DNA of 64,000 nucleotides from Pleurodeles waltl (Eukaryota > Chordata > Amphibia > Caudata > Salamandridae): positions 1,175,556,863 through 1,175,620,862 of the forward strand of contig NC_090437.1 of assembly GCF_031143425.1 (NCBI RefSeq), written 5' to 3'. Shown here in pieces: positions 1 to 11,680 of the stretch. A model generated the notes under the pieces. The model did not search any database. It was not told where the DNA came from and worked only from the letters and a program-made list of their open reading frames with translations. Each line of letters begins with the position of its first letter. Position 1 is the stretch's first letter. Made by a program: the position numbers and the translations under genes.

Positions 1-2094
1 CTGTTCTCGTAAAGTAGACAGAGGTATTAGCCTAGATCCTCTCAACAATAAACCGTTCTGAACAGAAAGTTCCCCCCAAACCTTCCTAAAAGCCATTACA
101 TCCTTTGCATAATTAGTTATTACCTTGTCAGACAACAGTAGGTTCTTAACTTTCAATAATTCCTCATCCTTATTCAATTCACCCAGTCACTCCTTTTCGG
201 AGATATAACCATGTAATCTGTTACAACACAAACTTTAACCTCATCATCAGTCCACCATGAATCATCATTAACATCATCATCAGCAACTACCGAATCCATT
301 CTGGACAAGCAATCCGCTGTCCTGTTTTCACATCCAGGAACATATTTAACTTCAAAATGAAAATCTTGTAAGCCTACGACCCATTTACAAATGCGAGATG
401 AGATATTATCAAGTCCCTTTTTCTCAAAGACTCCTCACAACGGTTTATGATCTGTATACACTTGGAAACGTACTCCCCAAAGAAATTGCTTGAACTTTTT
501 GACAGCCCAAAATATGGCTAATGCTTTTTTCCCTATTGAAGAATATCTGAACTCTGCACCAGGCAGACTACTTGAAGCAAACACTATAGTATTCTCTTTG
601 CAATTGTTGAACTGTTTCAGAACACAACCTAATCCTTTCTCGGAAGCATCTATAACAAGACAACAAGGTAAACCCGGCTGGAAACTACTAAGAGACTGAG
701 CAAAAGACAATGCTTCCTTCAAGTCTATAAATTCTTCCTCACATTCACTTGTCCACAGAAATTTAGAACCCTTCGTCAGAAGATTTCTAATAGAGCATGA
801 CCCTTTAGCAAAATTCGGAACATACCTGGCATAAAATTCTGCCATGCCCCAAAAAACTTGTATATCTTCTTTTTTTTCTGGAGTAGATAAATTCACAATA
901 GCCTTGACCAACTCTTCCTTAGGTTTGACACCACTACCAGATATTACATGCTCAGAGTACACAATTTCCGACCTTAGAAATTTGCACTTTTCCCTTTTCA
1001 AAGTCACACCTTTAGATCTAAACACTGGAAGAACTTCTCTGACCTTTTTCTCATGTTGTTCATGTGTCTTGGTGAATACCAGAACATTGTCTTGAAAACA
1101 AAAAACCCCATTTAAGTCTCCAAGAATATAATTCATCAATCTTTGAAAAACAGCAGCTGCAGAGCAAAGACCAAACAGCATTCTGTTGAATTTATAAACA
1201 CCGAACGGTGTGATGAAGTAAGTAAGCAATTTGGATTCCTCACACAGTTGCACTTGATGATAAGCAGAAGTTAAATCAAGTGTGGTAAAAAACTTTGCAT
1301 TACCTAAAGAACTGACCATTTCAATAATATTAGGCAATGCAAATTTATCTTCAATAATTTCCTTATTTAGATTGTGTAAATAAACACACAGCCTAATATC
1401 ACCTGATTTTTTAGTAGCAACGACTATTGGAGCAATCCATTGTGCTGCTTCCACTTCCTCAATTATGCCTTTGGCCTGTAACTTTTGAAGTTCAGTTTTA
1501 ACCTTGTCTCGTACACTTATAGGAACATTCCTGACTTTGCAAGCAATAGGTCTGGCATCACTCTTCAAAACAATGCAATGCTTATACCCCTTGACACATC
1601 TCACCTTGGTGCTAAAAACATCAGGAAACTCCCCCATCAAATCATTTTCAAAATCAGAAACTCTCTGAACCCGACCATGCAGGTCAGATTCAGAAATCTT
1701 CTGAACCTGAACTTGTGGCTCAGAATTAGGGTTCAAAATGATACCCAGCTGCTTTTGATGCGGCCAGCTCAAAATGGTATCGCCAACAACAGGAACATAT
1801 ATCTTGCCAAACATCTTATTACCTTTGAATTGAATAGATGCTTCAAAATAACCTTTCAACTCTATAGCTTTTTCCCCCATAGCTATACCGAATAACATCG
1901 GGGTCATGAAGAGTGACTTTGCCCTTGAACAGCAACTTGTCATCTTCCTCTGACACCAGTGATAATTTGGCCCCCGAGTCCATCATCATTTGAACACCTA
2001 CTCCATTCAGTTCAACAAGATCTGAAGGATAGTCACAGCAAACTAATGAAGCACATTTAACATAATTAACCTGTAAAGTCACACTCAACTTCAT
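1..2094 (-). pseudogene. pol: gypsy pol remnant: protease, reverse transcriptase, RNase H, integrase linker
   Basis: The protease is visible at 2094-1880 with the active-site motif DSGA followed by a Leu-Ser-Leu stretch. A frame change near 1880 leads into the RT reading frame (1943-435). RT landmarks are a fingers motif around 1390, the palm motif TTLDLTSAYHQV at about 1290-1255 and the FGL box at about 1170. The segment that normally reads YxDD reads FQDN here (about 1100), so the second catalytic Asp is missing. RNase H shows VIDASEKGLG and ends at TDHKPL followed by a TGA at about 435. The same frame continues beyond that stop to about 190 with the usual RNase H end (CLSRMDS). After a further frame change a linker with LLLRGSRLIP reaches the left edge, typical of the sequence just before the integrase zinc finger. 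Clearly inactive. Confidence 0.88.
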
Positions 2095-2123
2095 TCACTT
2101 TAACATTAGTCTTCAAAGATACC

Positions 2124-2862
2124 TTACAGTATTTTGCAAAGTGCCTCTTTTTCCCCACATCTATTACAAGTGGCTACAAGAGCAGGACAAACTTTGTTAT
2201 TAGCTAAATGTGAAGGAGAACAACACCTAAAACATAACAATGTAGCTCTCACATTAACATTTTGTTTATTTTTTGGTTTTGTGTCTAATTTTTGTACAGA
2301 TGAAGATGTTGTCTTGGATTTCGATGCAAACCTCCAAATGCCCAATTTGCTTAGCAATCAGCAACACTTCATCTAACGTAGGGTCGCTCTTAGACCAGAA
2401 CGCTTCTCTTATTTTATCACTCTTACATTCGAGCATGAACTGGTCACAAATACGTTCATCAACACTTTCACCAAAATTGCAAAGAGCAGCAAGTTTCCGT
2501 AGGTTGGTGACAAAATCTTCAACTGATTCCTCATTGTTCTGTTTACGTTTACCAAAATAGAATCTTTGTAGTATAATAGAAATTTTCTGCAAATAATGTC
2601 TGTCTAGCTTTAATAATGGGATTTCAAACTCATTCAAAGAAGTGTCTCCTTCAACACCGTCAGAAAAGGTAATCACAGGTAGAGTCTCCAAAACCTCCTG
2701 ACCTTCTGCACCAAGGCAATGCTGAAGCACAGACATCTTCCTTTCCACCGACAAATTGCTGCCACAAACTTTCAAAAAAACCTTTTTCCATTTAGGCCAA
2801 GCAAAAGGAGGATCATCAGGAACAGAAAGAAAGAAAGGTGGAGGTGTAATGTTCGTCATATA
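2124..2862 (-). pseudogene. gag: gypsy gag remnant with zinc knuckle
   Basis: The likely start is the Met at about 2860 (MTNITPPP); it is followed by WPKWKKVFLKV and a helical capsid-like region with a VEDFVTNLRKLAALCNFG motif of the kind common in gypsy Gag proteins. The frame ends at 2266, and the neighbouring frame 2357-2124 continues with a Cys/His knuckle (CFRC, then His and Cys) plus a second CNRC pair. The capsid and knuckle are therefore separated by a frameshift. The role of the intact protein would be particle assembly and RNA packaging. Upstream on the minus strand there is a non-coding leader. Confidence 0.8.
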
Positions 2863-2907
2863 AAAAAAAATTCCAGAGGATAAACACAAACAAATACGGA
2901 GCTCCAA

Positions 2908-3600
2908 AATAAAATTGTAGAGATCGACCTATAAACTTTGTGATTGTTGACCACAAGTACAAGAAACACACAAAAAATCAACCTGAAAAGAAAATTCATA
3001 TACGAGTCTCCAAATTGCAAAATAACACTGTTACAATACAGATACATGAGGTTTTATAATATCAAAACAATTTGAAACGCAAACCAGGAATATGAGTCAG
3101 AAAACACGATGTGCAACTTGATAAATGCGTGAGAAGCTAATACAAAATAACGCGATTCTCTGAAGAAAAAAAAACAAAGTACTAGTCAGCACAAAACAGT
3201 ACCTCAATATATAGGTGTGTTGAAGTTTCTGATATTCCAAATACTCAGAATCCGGTTCCCAGTACACTCTTCGCCAAAATGAAGTGATGAAGGTATTTTC
3301 TATGCAGGCAATGATATAATTCCAGAGCAGCACCAGTTAGATTCTTCTTCCATGAACTTTATTCCAGAATAAGGTAGCAGGATACAGAAACTTCACCCAC
3401 ACCAGAAGCAGGCTCTCTCCACCAACTGCCAAATGGAACCTCAAACCAGTGTTCCAGGCAAGAGCCAAGAGAGCCCACAAGGGGGGGGAGGAGCATTCCA
3501 CAATGACACAAGTAAAGATACAAAATTACAATAGAAGGGAAATGAGACTGAAACAAATAAACACTATAGAAAAGGAAGGAAAATACTACACATCTCTATC
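2908..3600 (-). other. probable leader and 5' LTR region of the gypsy element
   Basis: No coding sequence is seen here. On the minus strand an AATAAA sits at 3363-3358, shortly followed by a pyrimidine/purine mixed region, as expected for the R-U5 part of an LTR. I could not identify a primer binding site or the exact LTR ends, and the second LTR is outside the window, so the boundaries are a guess from distance to gag. Confidence 0.35.
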
Positions 3601-4380
3601 GTACTGAGAGCTGGATCTGCTAAGAAAAAGAAACACTGGCTCACCTAGGGATAGCAAAGTTTATTGCTCCCTTTCTCTCTGACAAAATGAATCTTTTGTA
3701 AGTGTATAAGTGAAGGAGCATATTGCTATAAACCTTTTAAAAACTATCCAGTGTATGTCTATTATTTAGCCTGTTTACATTATAACATTTACAAAATCCA
3801 TACCTTTGTTCACCCTCTATTATCTGAATGCGTAACCTCCTCTAGAGTACTACAAATCTTTTCTCTATTTGACCCTGAAAAAGTATCCAAGCTGTGCCCA
3901 GCTGCTGTACTTAAGAGCAGTGCCATTATCAACCAATAACAAAGGTGCTCCCTCCACCAATGAAACCAACCAATAAAGCAGACCATTATATACCCAAAGC
4001 TCCAACTCAGTGATGCCCCACTAACCCCTGACCAACCCTCATCTCTTCAGCCCCTCCTACAAATGGCTCCTAAACTCTCCTGACACCCTAGTACTGTGCC
4101 CAGCCACCCCGCCCCGCCCCTCACCCCCATGACCCTCCTGCAAAATAATGAAAAAAAAGACAGAGTTAAATTATAACAGATAAATCAACAGAATTATTCC
4201 CTACGCAAAACAGTTAATTCAGCCATTTTGCAAAACCTTCAATTTGCCTGGATGAAGAATAGTGGCTTGAGCCCCAGCTTGGCATAACAGAAGGAGCATG
4301 GCTTTAAACTCTTTCCTATGATGGGCAGAAGCCATGGCGGTATGTGTTATTTGTAAATGACAGTGCACTGCCACACATTG
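3601..4380. other. no gene; promoter-like CCAAT/TATA cluster at 3933-3992
   Basis: This stretch between two elements has no credible coding region. It holds three CCAAT boxes on the plus strand (3933-3937, 3957-3961, 3970-3974) followed by TATATA at 3987-3992, then a C-rich stretch to 4135. The arrangement resembles a Pol II core promoter, but no conserved reading frame follows it. Confidence 0.4.
3933..3992 (+). promoter_or_regulatory. three CCAAT boxes and a TATATA motif
   Basis: CCAAT occurs three times within 42 bases and is followed 13 bases later by TATATA. Spacing fits CCAAT/TATA promoters such as those of LTRs or histone-type genes. No downstream gene was recognised, so function is unproven. 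Confidence 0.3.
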
Positions 4381-6709
4381 TGTGAGAAGGTGGGTTGCTG
4401 GTTGACAGGGGTGTGAGCCCTAGTCAAGCAACAATCACAATTCTGGTCAGGGTTATGCACATGCACACCCCAAATTAACCTGTGCTCACTCTCTGGTAGC
4501 TTGGCAGAGAGCACTCAGGCTTAAATTAAAGGCAATGTGTAAAGTATTTGTGAAACACTTCAAAGAGTAAAACAGTGAAAACACAACACAAAAAGGATCC
4601 CACACCAAGTTAAAGAAATAGAACTTAATGTAATGAATAAAACAAGATAGAAACGACATAAATCCAATAAGTAGAACTTGCGTTATCAGCTTTTAGGAAT
4701 AAATGGTAAGATAGGAATTAGAAGTCAAAAGCGTCAACAGGTGATCAGACTGGGACAAAGTCAAAAGTTCAGGCCCATGTGATGGTGCGTGGCTGGCTAC
4801 AGGGACCCCTTTTGGCCCGCTGAACAAAAGTACCTTCTATGTGGGTTGAGGAGCAATGCATCGGGTCAGAACCAGTAGAAGGGATGCACGCTTTTTCCCA
4901 CAATAACAGCAGCAAAGTGACAGTTCCGAGATGTGGTGAACCTGCGGTCTGAGTTCCTATCATTTTGCCATCAAGGAGCTGGTTTGCAGGTGAGGCAATG
5001 CATCGGTTCCGATGAGTACCGAGGTTGAGTTGTGGAGTTTCAGCACTGGTATTGAATCTGTTGTCAACGCAGATGTGAGGATCTTGCACCAAGACAAGTG
5101 CTACAATGCTGGTTATAAGAGCAATGCACTGGTGTTGAGATACAAGGTACAACAGCAATGTGATCCTGGTTGTGCTGGCTCCAACCAACACAGTAGGGGT
5201 GATGCATCGCTTTTCTCTAAACACCAGCTGTGATACATTGTTTCTGCTCCCGCAGCAGGTGATGCATCGGTTTGGCTGGAGCAAGTACCTTAAGACCACT
5301 TTCAAGGGTCCAGTAATGGGGTTGCATCACTTGTTACAGCAGATTCACAGATGGCAGAGCCCAAGCACAGGAGGAGAGTGTTTGGAAGTCAGTTATGTCC
5401 CTGAGACTTTAGATCAGGAGGCCAGCCGACTAGCCCTTTTAATCACTATGGGTTCTGGGTTAGAGAGATGCAGGTCCAGTTCTTCTCACTTCCAGGCAAG
5501 AGGGCAGCAAGCACAGGTCAGCACAGCAAAATAGGAGTCCAGCAAACAGCAGCGCTGCAGAATGGCAATCCTTCAGTAGCACAGCAGTCCTTCTTTCTGG
5601 CAGAGTTTCCACAGGTCCAGAAATGTACTTAAGTGGGGATGTATGAGGTCCCGTACTTATACATTTTTGGGCCTTTGAAGTGGGGGAGACTTCAAGGACA
5701 TGCTTTAGAAGTGCAAAGTATTCCTGCCATTCCTGCACTGGCTCCATGCTTACTACAGGGAGCTATGCAGCCCTTTGTGTGTGGGCATGACACAGCCTAT
5801 TCAGGTGTACGTAAGGCTGTACTCAGCTACTCCCTCCAATATTGCCCAGGATGGTCCATCAAGGCTCATCATGTCGCACCTATGCTTCTATTGTGTGTGG
5901 CTGTCTAGGAGGAATACATAAAGCCCAGCTATCTCCCCACCCCAGACATGTGATAAGAAACAGGAAGTAGGCATCAAATGGCTAAACTAAGGAAATGCAA
6001 ACTTTCTAAAAGTGGCATTTTCAGAATTACAATTTAAAATCTGACTTCACCATGAGTTGTGATTTTAAATTGTGATTCTAGAGACACCAAACTTGAAAAG
6101 TCCATCTCTTGCAGATTGTGAATTATACTTATAAACTATAATAAATTAATCCCAATGTTAACTGAAATGAATATTAGGCCTTGCGGTAGTGAAAAACAAA
6201 TGTATGGTCTTTTCACTTTTAGGACATGTAAAATTTACAAGTATATGTCCAACTTTTTAAATACACTGCAGCCTGTCTTGGGGGCTGTCCGAGGCCTACC
6301 TTAAGGGTGACATATGCATTAAAAAAGAAGGTTTGGGCCTGGCAAAAGGTTTACTTTGCCAGGTCGACAAGGCAGTTTAAAATTGCACTCACAAGCTCCG
6401 CAGTGGCAGGCCTGAGACATGTTTAAGGAGCTACTTAGATGGGTGGCACAATCAGTGCTGCGGGCTCACTAGCAGCTTTTAATTTACAGTCCCTGGGCAC
6501 ATGTAGTGCACACTACTAGGGACTAATAAGTAACCTAAATATGCCGATTGGGTAAAAGCAATGTTTTAAGGGAAGAGTACAAGCACCTTAGCACTGGTTA
6601 GCATTGGTAAAGTGTACAGAATCCTAAGGCCAGCAACAAAATAGTGAGCAAAACAGGAGGTCTGAGCAAAAGGTTAAGGGAAACCACGCCAAAGATGCCA
6701 GGTTTAACA
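4381..6709 (-). mobile_element. LTR family copy A (about 2.3 kb, inverted, diverged)
   Basis: This is the reverse-complement relative of 11681-13759 and 52863-55052. Shared landmarks include the GTGAAAACAC block near 4575, the 'trapped' CCACTG/TTAGCACTGG block near 6590-6600, and the terminal sequence GCCAGGTTTAACA ending at 6709, matching the TGTTAGACCTGGC start of copy C. The left end TGTGAGAA at 4381 corresponds to TGTTAGAA in the reverse complement of copy C. Flanks CATTG (4376-4380) and CCTTG (6710-6714) agree at four of five bases, a possible 5-bp target duplication. Several short reading frames exist inside but none resembles a known protein. Confidence 0.72.
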
Positions 6710-7922
6710 CCTTGCATTAGCAATATATTTGCAACAGTGTGCTCCAAAATGCACCACTTGCTACATACTGCATCCTTACCACTTTCCTGTCTCATTTGCT
6801 ACACTTGTTCTTTGTATAATGCCTACAACAATTATGGCTTCAGTGATGTGATGTAACATTGATGGTAGCACCCCTACTCAGAAACATTTTCCAGCATCAG
6901 TGACATAGTGGGGTTTCAAAACCAGGAACTGTGCTACGAATGATGGGCTGTGAACATATTAGAAGTGCTTTGATAGTGGCTTGACATACCACTTAATTAG
7001 AAAGTGTAATTTGATTATCCCCTAAATATAGCACTGAAAACCATCACCCTTCTCCTCAACATTGTCGGTGCCGGAGTCGAGAGAGCCAGTGAATGGTGAA
7101 TGTGCCAGAATATTCATAAATCAAATTCGCGAAAATGAATTGCCCCTGCTCTCTTTGGATTGTATTTGAAATGCATTATAGAATTAAGTTGTTTCATTCC
7201 AACACAGTGTTGTTGGAGGGTTTTTTCGAATGCCTAATGCCTAGAAAATGCTGACACATTTTAAGGCATACGAAAAGGGTCCATCACCCCCCCTGTCGAT
7301 TTCTCTGTCAGGACGTCTCTTCCTCTCTCCACTTCTGACTGTGTTTCTCCTGGACAAGACATATTTCAACTGCTTGTGTTAGAAAGCTTAAGTATACTTC
7401 AATATTGTTTGACATCATGTAGACGTGACTTAGCAGAAATTAGGTAATACAGTTCGAAATTGTACGGAACAGAGGGCCCCCAAAAACTTCTTGCCTGAGA
7501 CACAAAAAATCCTTACGATGACACTGAGGTTTACAGTTACAGTTTAGCAAAAGCTTATTCTAAGCAACAACAGCATTCTATAATGAAAATCATTGAGACT
7601 CTGTAACAAGTTGATCTTGGTAACATTGATATACTGCTTGACATTCTTAAATATGATAATGCCTTAAAATGGCAGGCAGTGTCCATTGAAGCATCATTGT
7701 CACCCACAGTGTAGTGTTTTGCACCATTTGCAGTTTTTGTTTTTATTGAAAATGTCATACTGAGCTTTACAATCTAAAACGTAGGTGATCATTTTCAGCT
7801 TCAGACTGGTAATTTAAAAAGAGAGCAACCCCATCTCCAATGCCTCTCATGATTGAGAAAATGTATTTCACAGGATATTATCGTAAACGCTTTTATAGAG
7901 CACTAATACGGAAATGGACTTC

Positions 7923-7982
7923 TAAGTGCGCATGTGTGTTTGGCCACCCATCTTTGGTCGGTCAAACACACATGCGCACTTA
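7923..7982. repeat. perfect 20-bp inverted repeat with 20-base loop
   Basis: TAAGTGCGCATGTGTGTTTG at 7923-7942 is exactly complementary to 7963-7982. The stem can be extended two or three pairs with one G-T wobble. The same AAGTGCGCATGT core recurs at about 14535 next to a GC-rich partial palindrome, suggesting a small repeat family such as a short foldback element. Confidence 0.85.
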
Positions 7983-8080
7983 GGTTTCTCCAACCCAGCT
8001 GTGCTAAACAGCCGGGTTAGAGAAGCTGCACAGGCTCCAGTGCACTGTCTGAGCAGCAGAACAAGCCTCTCAGAACAATT

Positions 8081-8145
8081 CTGGTGCTGCTCTCATGCTT
8101 TTGAATTAGTGGTATGTCAAGCTGCCAGCATGAGAGCAGCACCAG
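8081..8145. repeat. perfect 18-bp inverted repeat
   Basis: CTGGTGCTGCTCTCATGC at 8081-8098 is exactly complementary to 8128-8145, with a 29-base loop. It lies 100 bases from the 7923 hairpin, so the two may belong to one foldback element. Confidence 0.85.
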
Positions 8146-9229
8146 GATTGCTGGGGAGCCAGTGCTGGTGTCCCAGTGAATGCTAGAACACCAGAAGAAG
8201 AGCAGAGGAGCATGGCGACAGGTTGCTGTGGCACTGGGAACAGGTACATTTAAAAAACAAAATTGTGGTGGCCGCCACTCTTAAGACCTCGAATCCTCTG
8301 TGGTTGACATAGCAAAGGGTAAGGGCTAACTACGAGCAAACATTAATCAAACCCAACTAGTTTGAGCATTCTAGAGTTTCTGGCCAATCTCTTTGGCCAT
8401 CCACATGTATAGTGAATGATTAATCCTGGTGAGTTCCATCATAAGGGGCACTAAGGAAAGAAGACAATGATGAATTCTCCTCTGTACGTCAGAAAAGACA
8501 ATCTCCCCAAAGTCTGTTTACTAGGGTTGCTCTCGCCAGCCTGCCAATTCAGGCCACAATATTGGAGGTTTAGGGGCTATTCATGGCCCCTCGCATACAC
8601 ACAGTGTCAGAACCCATTTGCAACACATATGTAGAGCACTCTGATACTTAAATGGCTTGCAAGAGCTATAGTAATGCTCATTAAATGAATAAATAAATAT
8701 GTTCATTTGTGTACCTTATTCACTGATCATAATAGTATCAGTGTTTGTCCTGATTCAGTGTGCATGTTATATTAGTAGCCCTCTAGAATTTTCTTTTTAA
8801 TGAATTAGTTTGCTGCCATATTTGAACCACTGGGCAGTAAGATAATGCTAAAAACCTTCCCTTTGTATGTGTTTTACTTGTAAAAATATGGGACCATAAT
8901 GCCAAACACCAAGTGGCATATCTGACTCTAATCTAAGTTCACACCATAAATGCACAAACCTGTGCAAGTGGAGTGAATGTCAAATGCCCAGTGTGGAATG
9001 CAGTATAGCATTACACCACCCAAATGTGAGATTATAAAAAATGCCAGAAGCCCTGACACTGACACACAGCCATGCAAGCCAGACAGGAGGCACTTCAGGT
9101 AAAGTTGCAGCATTAACAATGCAGAATAAATAGTTTAACATGAATACTTTTACAAGGTTAATGAATCCCTCATCTCTGATACCTTCATGTATGCCTGGAA
9201 ACACACCACCATCCTGCTGCTAGTGAAAA

Positions 9230-10600
9230 ACCCTACAGCACTACAAAAATAACAAATACATCTCCTTGCCATCCTATATAGCGAACATCTGGGAGAAACT
9301 CATCAACAAGAGACTAGCAAAATAGCTTTACTACAACCGCCTCCTGGAAACATTTCAGTAGGATTTTGACCTAACCACAACATGAGACTGCCCCCATCGC
9401 TGCCACTGATTACCACAAGGCCATCATGGACAAAGGCAACATTGCCTCCCTCATCCTTCTTGACCTCTCTGTGGCTTTGACACCATTTCCTCCTTGATCC
9501 TCATCGAAAGTCTATGCTAAACAGGGATTTGCACACCGGCTCTTTGATGGATCAACTCCTTCTTCACAGGGCGTGCACAGAAGATCAGCCTAGCCCCCTA
9601 TATGTCTGAATCCTCCAATCTGATCTAGGGCATCACTCAGGGATCATCCATTAGCCTCATGATCTTCAATGTTTACATTGCCCACTCGCCAACATTGTCG
9701 AAACCCATGGGCTCAACATCATCTAATTTGCAGACAGCACATAACTCATCCTCTCCTTCTTCAAGGATACCACCAACACCCAAGTGAAGTTTATCAGCTG
9801 TATGGCAGAAGGCACCTTCTGCATGAAATCCAACTGCCTGATGCTTACCTCAGATAAAACAGACATGATACCCCTTGGAATAGACACTACACTGAGGTCT
9901 AATGCCTGGTGGCCATCCAAACTGGGACCAACACCAACCTCATTCACCACAGCCAGAAACCTCGGGAATTGTGATTGACAACCATATATCAATGCCCTGC
10001 CAGGTCAATCTGACAACCCCCTCCAGCTTCCATACCCTAAAGATCCCCAGCAAGGTCTTCAGATGACTCCTCAACATTTGGCAAACTATTACTCAACCCT
10101 TAATAACCAGCAAGCAAGACCATGAGAATGCACTCTACGCTGGAATCTCTATTCAACGCATCAAGAGGCTACAAATCTTCCAGAATGCATTGGACAGACT
10201 CACACTCAAACTCCCACCCTGCACCCACCAATACACTCTTGTGAAGGACCTCCATTGGCTCACCATTCACAAGTGCACGCAGTTCATAATACTCATTTAT
10301 ACAACACACTGCACAACCTAGATCCCACCTACTGAACAACCACATTAGCATTATAATCACCACCCAACACCTTTGATCCACCAACCCTCTTCTTGCCTCT
10401 GTCTTATGCAAAGAGCAAGAGCTGACAGCTGTGCCTTCTTGTATCTATATCCTAAAGCCTGGAATGAACTCCCCCTTCACATTGGAGCCACCAGCTCATG
10501 CCTAGAGTTCTGAAAGAAACTGAAAACTTGGCTCTTCCAAAAGGCCAGAGCCATGGCAGCACCCCTTCACACCTGGGTAATATGCATACTCTACAAGTAA
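9230..10600 (+). pseudogene. degenerate CR1/L2-type LINE reverse transcriptase, 3' half
   Basis: Translated fragments in changing frames keep the order of a non-LTR RT of the CR1/L2 type. LILLDLSVA and then a Phe-Asp-Thr like block lie at about 9450-9485, a GITQGSSISLMIFN-like palm block at about 9625-9670, an FADST-like site (normally YADD) at about 9728, and AWWPSKLGP plus ARNLG at about 9905-9965. A C-terminal block AWNELPLHIGA followed by LKTWLFQKARA spans about 10460-10550. Many frameshifts and stops show that it is dead, and the 5' half is absent. The clade (CR1 versus L2) cannot be fixed by eye. Confidence 0.75.
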
Positions 10601-10602
10601 AC

Positions 10603-10700
10603 ATACTATAATATAACATAGAATAGCACAAATAACCTAATATAACATGATATAATATAGCATAGCACAACATAACAAAACATAGCATAGCATAGTCCTT
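10603..10700 (+). repeat. AT-rich microsatellite-like tail (ATAACAT/ATAGCAT units)
   Basis: The region repeats short units such as TAATATAACATA and ATAGCATAGCA directly after the LINE coding remnant. CR1/L2-type LINEs often end in short tandem units, so this is probably the element's 3' tail. It may also have expanded after insertion. Confidence 0.6.
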
Positions 10701-11232
10701 GGCTTTGAAAGCAGCAGCTTTTTCGGTGCAGAAGCCCATTGTGAAGAAGGTGTTCTTTGTGTTTCCTGTTTGACACAACTTCAATTTGTGGCAAAACATT
10801 CGAAATAAAGTGATTAAGACATTGGAGGAATTTCATCATTCCCCACTGTGGTATCAACTAAGAAAAGAAGAGACCTCAAACTCTGGGCCTGATTTCGATT
10901 TTGCCGGGTATGGTCCTGCCATCGCTTTTCCGTCGGAAAATCTGACTCTCTACATGGCGATCCGTCCGCTGGGTTTAGATGCTGGCTGGCCCATGGATGA
11001 TAGTCCTTCCGCATCCCACCGTCTCTGCGAGAAATAGACACCTGTGTTGACAGTGTCATAGGCAAAAGCGACTGTCGAAGGGAGTATAATCAGTTTGTCT
11101 GTCTGGCCAATCACGATGTGCCTTCCTGCTGATGTAACTGTGGCGGGGAAACCTCGACACCCAAGTTGGCGGTTTCGAAGGTACATAAGATCGAAACTTA
11201 TCTTTTTTCCCTTTTGCACTTCTGTTTCCATC

Positions 11233-11315
11233 ATGAACCTGATCATCTAAGCCCTGCCTTTGATGCTGCTACTTGATCACAAAGCAAACCAACCCCATTG
11301 TTGCCGGAATCAAAG
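11233..11315 (+). pseudogene. HARBI1-like transposase, exon 1 of copy H1
   Basis: An 83-nt segment from ATG to a GTAAGC donor at 11316. Its length equals that of the first exons at 29946-30028 and 34280-34362, and the peptide shares the pattern ALPLMLLL with LPLLLL and LPMLVFLL there. Codon 6 is TAA in this copy, so it cannot encode the protein. The matching length and splice site, not the protein family, are what identify it. Confidence 0.65.
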
Positions 11316-11680
11316 GTAAGCTTCTTTTTTACTTGTCACCTTTTGAATAGTGTGTTTACATTAACTCCAGATTCATACACTTTTTAAATTTAATTTAAAA
11401 GCAATTTATGACAAATGTGTAATGCATATGTGTGTAATGTTGTTGTTTAAGAAATCTAAAGAAACACATCTGAAATAAAATAGTTGCATTATTGTCAAAT
11501 TTGGTGCAAAGTTCCTTCATGATTCTGGACACTGGCTGAAAAGATGACAGTCAGCAAAAGTCATACTGTGTAAATACAGGTGTATTTAGGTATAAGTGTC
11601 CATCATCATGATGAAGGCTTGCACCAAAAAATATGATGTCCATCAAACTCCTTTATTAAACAGTGTATGGAATTTATAAA

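Larger units (their letters stand above)
1..3600 (-). mobile_element. Ty3/gypsy-type LTR retrotransposon, 5' portion, degenerate
   Basis: Read on the minus strand from right to left, this stretch holds a leader or LTR-like region, gag with a CCHC-type knuckle, an aspartic protease, reverse transcriptase, RNase H and the linker toward integrase. That domain order is the Ty3/gypsy order; the integrase itself would lie beyond the left edge. The reading frame is broken several times (between gag and the knuckle, between protease and RT, an in-frame TGA inside RNase H at about 435, and a frame change near 186), so the copy is dead. No env-like gene is visible within the window. Which gypsy clade it belongs to cannot be decided by eye. 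Confidence 0.88.
6710..9229. other. no gene recognised; two perfect hairpins at 7923-8145
   Basis: No protein-coding, RNA or full transposon structure was recognised. Apart from the hairpins, listed separately, the only visible feature is an AAATGAATAAATAAATA stretch at about 8685-8700 that could be the tail of a short interspersed repeat. Confidence 0.5.

Noticed and set aside
4769..5908. Overlapping open frames of up to 178 residues
   Set aside because: They lie in LTR copy A, are not kept in copies B and C, and resemble no known protein.
7555..7758. 67-residue minus-strand frame between elements
   Set aside because: No recognisable motif, AT-rich context and no repeat elsewhere in the window; likely chance.
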